From contig LNDW01000017.1 of assembly GCA_001464815.1 (NCBI GenBank), forward strand, positions 1 through 64,000: a DNA stretch of 64,000 nt. Reading direction: 5' to 3'. The number at the start of each line of letters is the position of its first letter. Positions within the stretch are counted from its first letter, which is position 1. The DNA is from Betaproteobacteria bacterium Ga0077527. Lineage in GTDB: Bacteria > Pseudomonadota > Gammaproteobacteria > Burkholderiales > SG8-41. The position numbers and the translations under genes are program-made. Below are positions 24,960-33,269 of this stretch, piece by piece. The notes under the pieces are model-generated. The model saw nothing but the letters and a program-made list of their open reading frames with translations, made no database searches and was not told the origin of the DNA.

Positions 24960-25181
24960 ATGACCGCCCCGCCCGACATACTTCCCGGCCGCTACCGCCA
25001 CTACAAGGGCCGGGAGTACGAAGTGCTCGGCGTCGCCAGCCATTCCGAAACGCTGGAAGCACTGGTGGTCTATCGCAAGCTCTACGACGACGGCGGCCTG
25101 TGGGTACGGCCCGCGGCGATGTTCGCGGAGACCGTGGTTGTTGATGGCCGGACACAGCCCCGCTTTTGCAAAATACGATGA
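24960..25181 (+). CDS. DUF1653 protein
   Basis: A 73-residue protein with the DUF1653 signature GRYRHYKGREYEVLGVASHSETLEALVVYRKLYDDGGLWVR, given here by its parts GRYRHYKGREYEVLG (about 10-24) and VVYRKLYDDGGLWVRP (about 36-51). The function is unknown; the fold is a small beta domain. ATG 24960 is chosen because it starts just before the domain. Its TGA overlaps the ATG of ylqF (ATGA at 25178-25181), so the two are coupled. Confidence 0.85.
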   Translation: MTAPPDILPGRYRHYKGREYEVLGVASHSETLEALVVYRKLYDDGGLWVRPAAMFAETVVVDGRTQPRFCKIR

Positions 25182-26026
25182 CGATCAACTGGTTTCCCGG
25201 CCACATGGCCGTCGCCGTCGAAAAAATCCAGAAGGCGATGGCCGATCACGACCTGGTGATCGAGGTGCTGGATGCGCGCTGTCCGCAGGCCAGCGCCAAC
25301 CCGCTGGTGCAATCTCTGCGCATGGCGCGGCAGCGCCCGGTGCTGAAGCTGCTGAACAAGGCCGACGCCGCCGATGCCGGCGTCACTGCGCAGTGGATCG
25401 CGCATTTCGAGGCGCAGTCCGGCGTGCGTGCCCTGGCGATCTCGGCCAAAAAACCCGGCGACTCGGCCAAGGTCATCGCCGGCGCAAAACGCATGGCGCC
25501 GCATCGCAACGACCCGACCAAACCGCTGCGCATGCTGGTGATGGGCGTACCCAATGTCGGCAAGTCGACGCTGATCAACGCCCTGCTCAAACAGCGCGCG
25601 GCCAAGGTTGGTGATGAGCCGGCGATCACCAAGGCGCTGGCGCGTTACACGCTGACGCCCGAACTGAGCCTGACCGACACGCCGGGCCTGATGTGGCCGA
25701 AGATCGACCACCCCGAACACGGGCTGATGCTCGCCGCCAGCCACAGCATCGGCATCAATGCCTACATAGAATCGGAAGTGGCGATTTTTCTGGCCGAAAA
25801 GCTGCTCGCACGTTACCCGAAGCAACTGGCGGCACGTTACGGCACCCCCGCCGAGGGCAATAGCCTCGATGGTGTTGCACTGATCGAGGCGGTTGCCGCG
25901 AAACGCGGCTTTCGCATCAAGGGCGGTGGTGTTGATACCGACAAGGCCGCGGTGGTGCTGCTCAACGACTATCGCAGCGGCGCACTGGGCAGAATCAGCC
26001 TCGAAGCACCGCCAGCCCGGGACTGA
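25178..26026 (+). CDS. ylqF: Ribosome-biogenesis GTPase YlqF/RbgA
   Basis: A 282-residue circularly permuted GTPase. The G motifs occur in the order G4-G5-G1-G3: LLNKADAADAG, ISAKKP, GVPNVGKSTLINALLK and DTPGLMWPK. The N-terminal NWFPGHMAVAVEKIQ is the family signature. It acts in large-subunit assembly. The C-terminal region (GGVDTDKAAVVLLNDYRSG) reappears in decayed form at about 27395-27505 beyond the MATE gene. Confidence 0.93.
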   Translation: MTINWFPGHMAVAVEKIQKAMADHDLVIEVLDARCPQASANPLVQSLRMARQRPVLKLLNKADAADAGVTAQWIAHFEAQSGVRALAISAKKPGDSAKVIAGAKRMAPHRNDPTKPLRMLVMGVPNVGKSTLINALLKQRAAKVGDEPAITKALARYTLTPELSLTDTPGLMWPKIDHPEHGLMLAASHSIGINAYIESEVAIFLAEKLLARYPKQLAARYGTPAEGNSLDGVALIEAVAAKRGFRIKGGGVDTDKAAVVLLNDYRSGALGRISLEAPPARD

Positions 26027-26032
26027 TCCGGC

Positions 26033-27352
26033 CTAGATCGCGGCGATCACCCGCGGCAGGCACCACCACTGCAGCAGGCCGCGCAAGCCGAGGAATACGG
26101 CGACGGCAGCCCACAGCCCGGCATTGCCGAACAACGGTGCGGCACCAAACAGCGCGCCCAGAAACATCACAAAAGCCAGTAGCACGATGTTGCGCATCAG
26201 GCGCGTGCGCGTCGCCGCAAGGTAGATGCCATCGTAGGCATAGGCCCACACCGAGATCAGCGGCATCAGCGCCGGCCACAGCAGCCAGGCTTCGGCCTGC
26301 ACGCGCACCTCGGGCTGGCTGGTCAGCAGCGCGATGATCGCGCTGCCCGCGACGAGATAAATCGCGCAGTTCGCAGCACCAACCGCGAACGACCAGCCGA
26401 GCACCGCGCGCATGCCGCGGCGGAATCCCGCGCGGTCGCGCCGCCCCGCCGATTCGCCGAGTATGGCCTCCGCGGCATGGGCCAGCCCGTCGAGCCCGAA
26501 GGAGGTGAACATCAGGAAGGTGTGCAGCACCTGGTTCGCCGCCAGAGGCAGGTCGCCGAGGCCGGCGCTCTGCGCCATGAACAGCGCCATCACCGACACC
26601 ACGCAGAAGGTGCGCAAAACCAGGTCGCCGTTGATCGCCAGCATGCGCCGCAGCCGCTCGCGGTCGAGCAGCGCTGCGCGGCGCTCCGCCGTCGGCAGCC
26701 GGCCCAGCGCGCGCAGCACGCACCACAGTCCCGCCGCGAATCCGGCGTACTCGGCGATCAACGAGGCCCAGGCGACCCCGGGCACGCCCCAGCCGAAGCC
26801 GTGCACGAAGAGCACGCTGAGCACGATGTTGGCGCCATTGGTGATCACCAGCAGCGCCAGCGGCGTGCGCGCATCGCGCAGGCCGTAAAGCCAGCCGACG
26901 ATGGCATAGCTGCCGAGCACGGCGGGCAAGGCCCAGGCGCGGATCAGGAAATACTCGCGCGCGTGGTGCTCGACCAGGTCGCTGGCCTCGATCAGCCACA
27001 GCGCCGCCTCAAGCAGCGGCCGGTGCAGCAGCAGCAACACCGCGCCGGCCGCCAGCGCCAGCAGCAGCGCGCGGCCGATCATCGCGCGCACCTCGGCAGC
27101 ATCACCGGCGCCGCGTGCCTGTGCGGTGGGCCCGGTGGTGCCCATGCGCAGGCAGTTGAACAGGTGGTAGATAAAATTGAACAGCATCGCGCCGATGGCC
27201 ACCGCGCCGATGTAATGCGGAGCGTCGAGATGGCCGACCACCGCGGTGTTGACCGCGCCCAGCAGCGGCACTGACACGTTGGCGAGGATGATGGGCGCGG
27301 CCATCCCCCAGATCTGGCGGTGCAGGCGGGTGTCCGCAGTAGAAGCAGTCAT
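26033..27352 (-). CDS. MATE-family efflux protein (DinF-like)
   Basis: A 439-residue membrane protein with twelve spans in two halves. Signatures are IWGMAAPIILANVSVPLLGAVNTAVVGHL at the N-terminus (parts: MAAPIILANVSVPLLG, NTAVVGHLD) and the mid-protein NQVLHTFLMFTSFGLDGLAHAAEA, as in DinF-type MATE transporters that export cations or drugs using an ion gradient. ATG 27352 is preferred to an upstream codon at 27397. The gene lies opposite in strand to ylqF, 6 bases from its stop, and is flanked on its other side by a relic of the ylqF tail. Confidence 0.9.
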   Translation of the reverse strand: MTASTADTRLHRQIWGMAAPIILANVSVPLLGAVNTAVVGHLDAPHYIGAVAIGAMLFNFIYHLFNCLRMGTTGPTAQARGAGDAAEVRAMIGRALLLALAAGAVLLLLHRPLLEAALWLIEASDLVEHHAREYFLIRAWALPAVLGSYAIVGWLYGLRDARTPLALLVITNGANIVLSVLFVHGFGWGVPGVAWASLIAEYAGFAAGLWCVLRALGRLPTAERRAALLDRERLRRMLAINGDLVLRTFCVVSVMALFMAQSAGLGDLPLAANQVLHTFLMFTSFGLDGLAHAAEAILGESAGRRDRAGFRRGMRAVLGWSFAVGAANCAIYLVAGSAIIALLTSQPEVRVQAEAWLLWPALMPLISVWAYAYDGIYLAATRTRLMRNIVLLAFVMFLGALFGAAPLFGNAGLWAAVAVFLGLRGLLQWWCLPRVIAAI

Positions 27353-27394
27353 GGCGCGCCGATTGTAGACCGCCCCAGCCCGGTCGCCGGGCTG

Positions 27395-27505
27395 CACGGT
27401 TTCTGCATCTCGTGTCGTGGCATCGACACCGGGAAAGCCGCGGTGGTGTTACTCAGTTACTCAATGACCATCGCAGCGGCGCGCCCTGACGGATCAGCCC
27501 CGAAA
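27395..27505 (+). pseudogene. Decayed copy of the ylqF 3' end
   Basis: Translation in one frame gives RGIDTGKAAVVLLS, matching GGVDTDKAAVVLLN of YlqF. DNA similarity continues through atcgcagcggcgc and atcagcc-cgaa-cacc, with a short insertion (about 6 bases) and frame loss in between. It is on the same strand as ylqF. It marks a duplication or former second copy, with the MATE gene lying between the intact and the broken end. Confidence 0.65.
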
Positions 27506-27606
27506 CACCGGGAGAACAAGCCCATTGAGACGGTAACAGCCCGGATAATCGTACGCCGCACAGATGCAGGGCGTATAGTGGGTCAGACACTCGAAGAAAG
27601 CCCAAG

Positions 27607-27762
27607 ATGACCGACCAGGCCTATATCACCGCTTATCAGAAGATCGCCGACAAATACGAGAACAATCAGTCAACAATGGCCGATTATCTGGAAGCAATGA
27701 AAAAACTCAAGGAGAGCTACCAGAAGTCGCGGCCCGGAGCCGCGCTGCCTGCAACAGCCTGA
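27607..27762 (+). CDS. Small charged hypothetical protein (51 aa)
   Basis: An uninterrupted frame from ATG 27607 to TGA 27760-27762, with an aagaaag site 8 bases upstream. The product starts MTDQAYITAYQKIADKYENN, is rich in Lys, Glu and Tyr, is predicted to be mostly helical, and ends in a Pro/Ala tail. It has no recognisable family. The base composition and third-position bias look coding. It could also be a chance frame. Confidence 0.45.
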   Translation: MTDQAYITAYQKIADKYENNQSTMADYLEAMKKLKESYQKSRPGAALPATA

Positions 27763-27775
27763 CCCGCGCGGCGAC

Positions 27776-28774
27776 TCAGGCATCAACCATGGAGAACCAC
27801 TTGGCCTCGAAGGTCGGGCGCGGCGCGTCACGCAGCACCAGTTCGTTCTTGCGCCGCTCGCGTGTCGGCAGGTAGTTGCGGTCGATGCGCCCCTCCAGCG
27901 TCATCGCCAGATCACGGGCAAAAACGCGGTTGCCGATGTGCCAGGAGTGATTCCACCAGCCGAGCTTGTTCGCCTGTGAAGCCGGATCGAGGTTGGCGAA
28001 GTATTCGCTGCAATCGACGTTGACAGCTTTCGGATGGGCGTGCTCGGTGAGGCCGACGCGGCCGACGCGTGGCTCGGTCTCGACACGCTTGGACATGCCG
28101 AGCACGTCATCAAAACCGTTCTGGTAATTGGTCAGTCGCATGATGCGGCGGAACATCGGCTCCGCGGCCTGCGAATCGAGGTTGAGGTTGCGCGATGACA
28201 CATCGCCACCGATGAACACCACCTGGCCGATGCGCCAATCGTTCTTGTAGAACTCGGCCTTTTTCTCGGCCGCAGCGAAAGCCTCCATGATCACGAAGGC
28301 GCCGGTTGAATGCCCCAGCAGGTGCACATTGGTCTGGCAGCCGCGATTCTGGCCCTTGATGATCAGACCGAGGCCGCTGGTCACCAGATAGTTCGCAATT
28401 TCGGCGGCGTCGGTCCGGTCGTCAAAGTCACGCTCCGGATCGTTTGGCCAGTCGAAGGACACCACCAGCCCGCGCCAGCCTTCGGCGGCCAGATCCTCCT
28501 GCAGCATTTCGTGGCGCTGACGGATTTCCTCCAGCGAATGGTTGTAGCCATGCACGAACACCAGCACGTCGCCGGCTTCACTGGCACGGCGACCGGCGCG
28601 CGCATCAGCGGTGGTCTGCACACGCTCCAGCCACTGGTGGCCCTTGATCTTGAACTTGCTGATGCCGGTGGTGATCGGCTTGCCTTTGGGCACTTCCAGG
28701 AACAGGGGTTTACCCGGCTCGGGCACAAAAGCACCTTTGCTCACCGCACGGGCGCTGAGTATGTAATTCGACAT
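27776..28774 (-). CDS. Alpha/beta hydrolase (DUF900-like esterase)
   Basis: A 332-residue hydrolase with VFVHGYNHSLEEIRQRH (about 82-98, oxyanion-hole HGY) and the nucleophile elbow LLGHSTGAFVIMEAF (Ser in GHSTG, about 163). The pattern SFDWPNDPERDFDDRTDA matches DUF900/Alpha-beta hydrolase proteins of unknown substrate. A His near the C-terminus (WWNHSWHIGNRVFARD) could complete the triad. ATG 28774 follows an aggggaaa site. The upstream region is unusually AT-rich. Confidence 0.82.
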   Translation of the reverse strand: MSNYILSARAVSKGAFVPEPGKPLFLEVPKGKPITTGISKFKIKGHQWLERVQTTADARAGRRASEAGDVLVFVHGYNHSLEEIRQRHEMLQEDLAAEGWRGLVVSFDWPNDPERDFDDRTDAAEIANYLVTSGLGLIIKGQNRGCQTNVHLLGHSTGAFVIMEAFAAAEKKAEFYKNDWRIGQVVFIGGDVSSRNLNLDSQAAEPMFRRIMRLTNYQNGFDDVLGMSKRVETEPRVGRVGLTEHAHPKAVNVDCSEYFANLDPASQANKLGWWNHSWHIGNRVFARDLAMTLEGRIDRNYLPTRERRKNELVLRDAPRPTFEAKWFSMVDA

Positions 28775-29001
28775 CCGGTTTCCCCTGTTGCTGATCAATC
28801 AAGCCGTTTCGTCGGGCTCGCCTTTACCGACCCATGCCTGCGTGAAAAGCATTCCGGCCCGGACAGGCATGAAGAGTGTGCGTTTTTCCACACATGCCCT
28901 TCAAACTCGATAAGGAATGATACCGAGCAAATTGTTAGATACCAAACTTATCAAAACGATAAGTTTTGAAGGATTCAGGGGGGTATGAATCCTCAAATCA
29001 T

Positions 29002-29032
29002 GATTTTAAGCCATTGTTTTTAATATTTTTTC
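29002..29032 (+). repeat. AT-rich 19-base motif, copy G
   Basis: The core is TTAAGCCATTGTTTTTAAT, upstream of the DUF900-like hydrolase on the opposite strand and downstream of the sigma/anti-sigma operon. Confidence 0.5.
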
Positions 29033-29116
29033 ATAAAAAAATAAAAAAAATACGAAATTGGCGAAAAAAAGCATAAATCGTCTCGTTGTAGACAAAATTC
29101 ATGAATATGGACTTTC

Positions 29117-29144
29117 AAAAAACCAAATGCACTCTGGCAGTGCA
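29117..29144 (-). terminator. Terminator of the sigma/anti-sigma operon
   Basis: On the minus strand tgcact (29144-29139) pairs with agtgca (29133-29128), loop gccag, followed by TTTGGTTTTTTG. It is located 42 bases after the DUF1109 gene stop. Confidence 0.7.
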
Positions 29145-29186
29145 TAGGCACGCGGGCGGGTATCCAGCCAAGCCATTGAAGCCGGG

Positions 29187-29828
29187 TCACCAGCGCAGGA
29201 TACGCGGTCCCATCGCGGCGCCAAGGGCGGCCGGAACAAGCATGCCCAGCAAGTACCACAAGCCGATGAATACCGGCGCCAGCTCGGGGCAATGCAGGGC
29301 ATAAGCCGCAGCACTGATCCCTCCGGACAAGGCACCGGCAGCGGCCCCTGCCAGTGCCGGCCTTACCGGAGCCAGTGTTTTCAGCACACCGAACAGCAGT
29401 ACAAATGCCGGCACGGCAAGCAACGGCACGCTGATCAGACAGGCTGACCAGGTTTCACCCCAGACCAGCATTGATCGTTCGGCAGCTGATGTGCCCTGCA
29501 ACGACAGTGCCGCAAGCAACCAGATCACCAGCACCGGGGCGGCCAGGGCAAAGCCGGTGTACCCCAGCGCGAGACCGGGGCGCGCCAGCCGCAACAGCAT
29601 CATCAGCGCAGCGGCGGCAAACGCCGCAGGAAACGCCAGCTTGACCCAGAACATCGGCAAAGTAACCGCTGCGGCAATATCCGGCCGCAGGCCCAAGAGC
29701 AGCACCATCAGCATCAGTGCAAGACCGAGGCCACCGGCGAGCGCCCAGCCAAATCGCCGCCGCCAGCCGCGCAACCCGACCGGCAGCGTGTCACTCGCCA
29801 GCATCGAGATCAGCTCATCCGTTTTCAT
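29187..29828 (-). CDS. nrsF: DUF1109 membrane anti-sigma factor (NrsF-like)
   Basis: A 213-residue protein with an N-terminal cytoplasmic segment ([18 protein letters not shown]) followed by six hydrophobic spans, the layout of DUF1109. In Caulobacter the DUF1109 protein NrsF holds the ECF sigma factor SigF at the membrane and releases it on metal or oxidative stress. Here the gene overlaps the sigma factor gene by 14 bases on the same strand, exactly the expected sigma/anti-sigma arrangement. A terminator follows. Confidence 0.88.
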   Translation of the reverse strand: MKTDELISMLASDTLPVGLRGWRRRFGWALAGGLGLALMLMVLLLGLRPDIAAAVTLPMFWVKLAFPAAFAAAALMMLLRLARPGLALGYTGFALAAPVLVIWLLAALSLQGTSAAERSMLVWGETWSACLISVPLLAVPAFVLLFGVLKTLAPVRPALAGAAAGALSGGISAAAYALHCPELAPVFIGLWYLLGMLVPAALGAAMGPRILRW

Positions 29829-30384
29829 GGCTGCTCCTGACCAATGCGGCCAGTGCCTTCAGGCCGCGATGTACGCCCACTTTGACGGCTGACTCGGTCA
29901 TGCCGCAGGCCCGCGCGGCTTCGGCCACTGACAACCCTTCGAGCTTCATGTGCACAATCGGAAAACGCTGCCGGTCGGGCAACTGCGCCAGCAGATGATC
30001 AAGGTCGCGCCGCGCATCCGCGGCTTCGGAGTCCGATGCCGCGAAGACCGCCAGCCCGTCATCCAGCGGTTCATTGAGCATTTCCCGACCGGCGCGCCGT
30101 CGCAGCAGATCGACCAGCTTGTAGCGGGCAATGGCCTGCACCCAGGGGGTCAACGGCTGGGCCGGGTCATAGGTGTGACGCTGGTTGTGAACCGCGAGCA
30201 GCGCCTCCTGCACCAGGTCCTCGACCTCATCCTGCATGTTGATCAGCCTTGCCCTCAGGAAAGCACGCAAATGCGCGCTCAACGACTTCAGAAATGAGTG
30301 ATAGGCCGCGCCATCGCCAGCCATGCCCCGCAGCAGCAAGTCGCGCAGCACGGCCTCACGTTCGTTTAATCCACCTTCACGCAT
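29815..30384 (-). CDS. sigF: ECF sigma factor, SigF-like
   Basis: A 189-residue two-domain sigma-70 factor. Region 2 is seen in [19 protein letters not shown] and [20 protein letters not shown] (about 53-95), and region 4 in [20 protein letters not shown] followed by [26 protein letters not shown] (given in parts; about 132-178). It precedes and overlaps the DUF1109 anti-sigma. A GTAACC-N16-CGAA promoter-like sequence lies directly before it (30388-30413), indicating autoregulation. ATG 30384 would be at or just beyond the predicted transcript start, so a leaderless message, or a later start such as GTG 30351, is possible. Confidence 0.9.
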   Translation of the reverse strand: MREGGLNEREAVLRDLLLRGMAGDGAAYHSFLKSLSAHLRAFLRARLINMQDEVEDLVQEALLAVHNQRHTYDPAQPLTPWVQAIARYKLVDLLRRRAGREMLNEPLDDGLAVFAASDSEAADARRDLDHLLAQLPDRQRFPIVHMKLEGLSVAEAARACGMTESAVKVGVHRGLKALAALVRSSHENG

Positions 30385-30387
30385 GTA

Positions 30388-30413
30388 TTCGTCGCAGCAC
30401 CGGATCCGGTTAC
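30388..30413 (-). promoter_or_regulatory. SigF-type promoter upstream of the sigma factor gene
   Basis: On the minus strand GTAACC (30413-30408), then 16 bases, then CGAA (30391-30388). This is identical in both boxes and spacing to the copy upstream of the DUF2282 gene. Confidence 0.75.
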
Positions 30414-30757
30414 AAGTCCTGGAAAAAAGAATAGCCGTTCTTTTGAGGAAATTGCATAACCTTCAGTCGCGACACCACGACGACCATCACCGCAAACGGT
30501 TCCGCCATCGATGGCAGCGAAGATTCGATCAACAACCTCAGCAATGCCTCGCCTCGGAACCCGGAGCGCAGTTTCACCTCCACCAGAACCGGCATCTTCC
30601 CGGATTCATCCTAAGAGTAAAGCACATTATTTTACCGGCGCTGTAACCGGCAGCGTCAGTTGCGCGAACTAACAGCCAGAACGTCCGTTCCAGCGCCTCA
30701 GAAGCCGGTGCGAACGTTTGACCGAATCCACCCAATTACCCTTCAGGAGATTTCACC
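30414..30757. other. Divergent control region between sigma factor and buf operon
   Basis: Apart from the two SigF-type promoters (30388-30413 and 30643-30668) and the ribosome site at 30744-30749, I see no convincing gene here. Short open frames on both strands lack good starts and family features. Confidence 0.5.
30643..30668 (+). promoter_or_regulatory. SigF-type promoter of the DUF2282 operon
   Basis: GTAACC (30643-30648), 16 bases, CGAA (30665-30668), 89 bases before the ATG of the DUF2282 gene. The boxes match those I recall for the Caulobacter SigF promoter. This links the operon to the divergent sigma factor. Confidence 0.8.
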
Positions 30758-31036
30758 ATGCAAGCCAGAACACTCACGATCACTGCAGTAACCCTCGCCG
30801 CCCTGGTTTCGGGTGCCGCTGTCGCACAGGACAAGGGCGCATCAATCAAGGGCGAAAAAGAACGCTGCTATGGCATCTCTCTCGCCGGCAAGAACGACTG
30901 CGCAGCCGGTCCCGGCACCAGTTGCGCGGGCACTTCCAAGGCCGACTACCAGGGCAACGCCTGGAAATACGTCGCCAAGGGCACTTGCACCGGCATCAAG
31001 ACCCCGAAGGGTACGGGCTCGCTGAAAGCGATTTGA
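30758..31036 (+). CDS. bufA: DUF2282 bufferin-like precursor peptide
   Basis: A 92-residue exported peptide with signal sequence (about 1-24, GAAVAQ) and a core with four conserved Cys: [26 protein letters not shown] and AKGTCTG. This Cys pattern and the AGKNDCA motif define DUF2282. In bufferin-type systems the cysteines are modified by the DUF692-DUF2063 enzyme pair to metal (copper)-binding heterocycles, and the peptide acts in the periplasm. It is followed 40 bases later by bufB. A SigF-type promoter and an aggaga site precede it. Confidence 0.9.
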   Translation: MQARTLTITAVTLAALVSGAAVAQDKGASIKGEKERCYGISLAGKNDCAAGPGTSCAGTSKADYQGNAWKYVAKGTCTGIKTPKGTGSLKAI

Positions 31037-31075
31037 CCAGGGCTTATCACGATCAGATACCAGCATCTCGCGACC

Positions 31076-31915
31076 ATGACCACTTTCCTCACCGCCGGGC
31101 TGAGCCTCAAGCCGCAGCATTTTGACGCTGCGTTGGAGTGCAGCGCAGCGGGGTTGTGGTTCGAGGTGCACCCTGAAAACTGCATGGTCGAAGGTGGTCC
31201 GCGGCTGGCCTGGCTCGAAGCGGTCCGCCAACGCCATCCGCTGTCCCTGCATGGTGTTGCGCTGTCGCTGGCCGCGGATGCCAGGCCGGACCCGGCGCAC
31301 CTGCTTCGGCTGTCCGGTCTGGTGCGGCGACTTGAGCCGGCGCTGGTTTCGGAACACCTGTCATGGTCAAGCTGGCGCGGTGCCTACCATCCCGACCTGC
31401 TGCCGTTCCCGCGCACGACCCAGGCGCTGCTGCGTATTGCCGACAATATTTCGCGCACCCAGGACAGCCTGAAGCGGCGTATTGCCATCGAAAACCCGGC
31501 GCACTATCTGCACATCGAAGGCCACGAACATGAGGAAACCGCCTTCCTCGCCGAGCTGGTGCGGCGCACCGGTTGCGGCCTGCTTCTCGACGTCAACAAT
31601 GTCCATGTCAGCGCGCGCAACATGGGCTTCGCCGCGCAGGACTACATCAATGCCTTCCCGGGCGATCATGTCATGGAAATCCATCTTGCCGGACATTCAC
31701 AGGATCCCAACCTGGGTGAGGCGCTGCTGATCGACTCGCACGACGCACCGGTGGCACCTGCGGTGTGGACACTGTACGAATGCCTGATCCGTCGTATTGG
31801 CCCGCGGCCGACATTGATCGAACGGGATGACAGCCTGCCCTCCTTCGATGAGCTGATGCGGGAGCGCCGCCACGCCAGCACCTTGCTCGGCGCGGCACTG
31901 GCACAAGCAGCATGA
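31076..31915 (+). CDS. bufB: DUF692 multinuclear iron enzyme (MbnB/BufB-like)
   Basis: A 279-residue TIM-barrel protein of DUF692. It shows metal-ligand segments LSLHGVALSL, LVSEHLSWSS, IENPAHYLH, LLLDVNNVHVSARN and EIHLAGHS, and the final LIERDDSLPSFDEL. MbnB and HvfB/BufB members use iron clusters and oxygen to turn peptide cysteines into oxazolone/thioamide or thiooxazole groups. The likely substrate is the DUF2282 peptide encoded just upstream. Its stop overlaps the ATG of the DUF2063 gene. Confidence 0.92.
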   Translation: MTTFLTAGLSLKPQHFDAALECSAAGLWFEVHPENCMVEGGPRLAWLEAVRQRHPLSLHGVALSLAADARPDPAHLLRLSGLVRRLEPALVSEHLSWSSWRGAYHPDLLPFPRTTQALLRIADNISRTQDSLKRRIAIENPAHYLHIEGHEHEETAFLAELVRRTGCGLLLDVNNVHVSARNMGFAAQDYINAFPGDHVMEIHLAGHSQDPNLGEALLIDSHDAPVAPAVWTLYECLIRRIGPRPTLIERDDSLPSFDELMRERRHASTLLGAALAQAA

Positions 31916-32694
31916 ACATCGTCGCGGGAAGCCTCGCCAACTTCCAGGACGCCTTCGCCGCGGCGCTGCGCCTGGATGCCGGGTCACCGCCGCCCGCAAT
32001 CGCCGCGCTGGCCCGGCAGCCGGGTTTTCAGGTGTACCGCAACACCGTGGCCCGATCCTGCATTGACGCCCTGCAGGCAAATTACCCGACGATCAACCGC
32101 CTGGTCGGCGATGAATGGATGCGTGCAGCAGCCGCGGTCTACGCCGGAAGCACACTACCCGACCGTCCCATGCTGCTGGCTTATGGCGCAGATTTCGCCG
32201 ATTTCCTGCGCCATTTCGAACCTGCCGCAAGTCTGCCCTACCTTCCGGATGTGGCGCGGCTCGACCGCTGCTGGACCGAGGCCCATATCGCGGCCACTGA
32301 AGCCGGGTTGAATCACGGCGAACTCGGCATGCTGAGTGGGTCGCGCCTCGACCGGTTGCGGCTGGTGCCGCACGCTTCGGCGCGCTGGCACTGGAGCGGG
32401 GAACAGCCCGCCTACACCATCTGGTCACGCAATCGCGCCGCCGGGACCGAAACCGGAGACATCGACTGGCACGGTGAAGGCGCGCTGCTGACCCGGCCGC
32501 AAGACCATGTCACCTGGCGCGCGCTGGATTTCGCCGGCTGCGTCTTTCTCGACTGCTGCAAAAACAGCGGCAGCGTTGCCGACGCGGCGCAAGCCGCGCT
32601 GGATGCCGATGTCAACGCAGACCTCGGCCGGATGATCACCACACTGCTTGAAGCCGGCGCGTTCAGCCGCATCGAACACTATCGGCAATCATGA
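31912..32694 (+). CDS. bufC: DUF2063 partner protein (MbnC/BufC-like)
   Basis: A 260-residue protein whose N-terminal part (about 8-100) is the DUF2063 DNA-binding-like domain: [33 protein letters not shown], and [20 protein letters not shown]. BufC/MbnC proteins bind the leader or core peptide and the DUF692 enzyme to form the modification complex. The start codon overlaps the bufB stop (ATGA), which implies equimolar production. Confidence 0.9.
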   Translation: MNIVAGSLANFQDAFAAALRLDAGSPPPAIAALARQPGFQVYRNTVARSCIDALQANYPTINRLVGDEWMRAAAAVYAGSTLPDRPMLLAYGADFADFLRHFEPAASLPYLPDVARLDRCWTEAHIAATEAGLNHGELGMLSGSRLDRLRLVPHASARWHWSGEQPAYTIWSRNRAAGTETGDIDWHGEGALLTRPQDHVTWRALDFAGCVFLDCCKNSGSVADAAQAALDADVNADLGRMITTLLEAGAFSRIEHYRQS

Positions 32695-32782
32695 GCCGCT
32701 TGCACGCCTTCAAAAAAGCCCCGGGCCGGCGGCGCAGGAATTTCCGGCATGGCGGCATCATCACGGATTACGGAGAATTGAA

Positions 32783-33259
32783 ATGAATACCGGCCACCGC
32801 GGCAACCCGGATGCAGGCAGCACCAACCCGATCTCCTGGTGGAATCAGGCGGCCAACCGGCTCGAGGGCTGGATCGGCCACGACCTGATCGCGGCATCGG
32901 CACGCCTCGCCGTGGCGGCGATATTCCTTTTTTCTGCGCGCACCAAAGTCGAGGGCGTGCTGACCATCACCGACTCCACCATCGCGCTGTTTGAAGACGA
33001 GTACAAGGTGCCGCTGCTGTCGCCGGAATTCGCCGCGCACATGGCCACTTACGCCGAACACCTGTTTCCGTTGCTGCTGGTGCTGGGACTGTGCACACGG
33101 CTTTCCGCGCTGGCACTGCTTGGCATGACCGCGGTCATCCAGATTTTTGTCTACCCCGGCGCCTGGCCCACCCATCTGATCTGGGCGGTGGCGATGCTTT
33201 ATCTGATCGGCCGCGGCGGCGGCAGGCTGAGCCTCGACCGGGTGTTCGGCCTGCGCTGA
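32783..33259 (+). CDS. DoxX-family membrane protein of the buf operon
   Basis: A 158-residue protein with four membrane spans ([65 protein letters not shown]) and the FSARTKVEG and [12 protein letters not shown] motifs of DoxX. ATG 32783 follows a ggagaatt site. DoxX genes frequently end DUF2282-DUF692-DUF2063 operons and may supply electrons or quinone contact; this role is inferred. It is 88 bases after bufC. Confidence 0.87.
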   Translation: MNTGHRGNPDAGSTNPISWWNQAANRLEGWIGHDLIAASARLAVAAIFLFSARTKVEGVLTITDSTIALFEDEYKVPLLSPEFAAHMATYAEHLFPLLLVLGLCTRLSALALLGMTAVIQIFVYPGAWPTHLIWAVAMLYLIGRGGGRLSLDRVFGLR

Positions 33260-33269
33260 CCGCATTCGC

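Larger units (their letters stand above)
28775..29186. other. Intergenic region with AT-rich tract and symmetric sites
   Basis: No gene is visible in these 412 bases. From about 28915 to 29125 the sequence is strongly AT-rich. It contains aaacttatc/gataagttt (28944-28952, 28958-28966), ggattca/tgaatcc around six G residues (28971-28977, 28986-28992), the 12-base palindrome aaatcatgattt (28995-29006), copy G of the AT-rich motif (29002-29032) and the terminator at 29117-29144. Confidence 0.6.
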
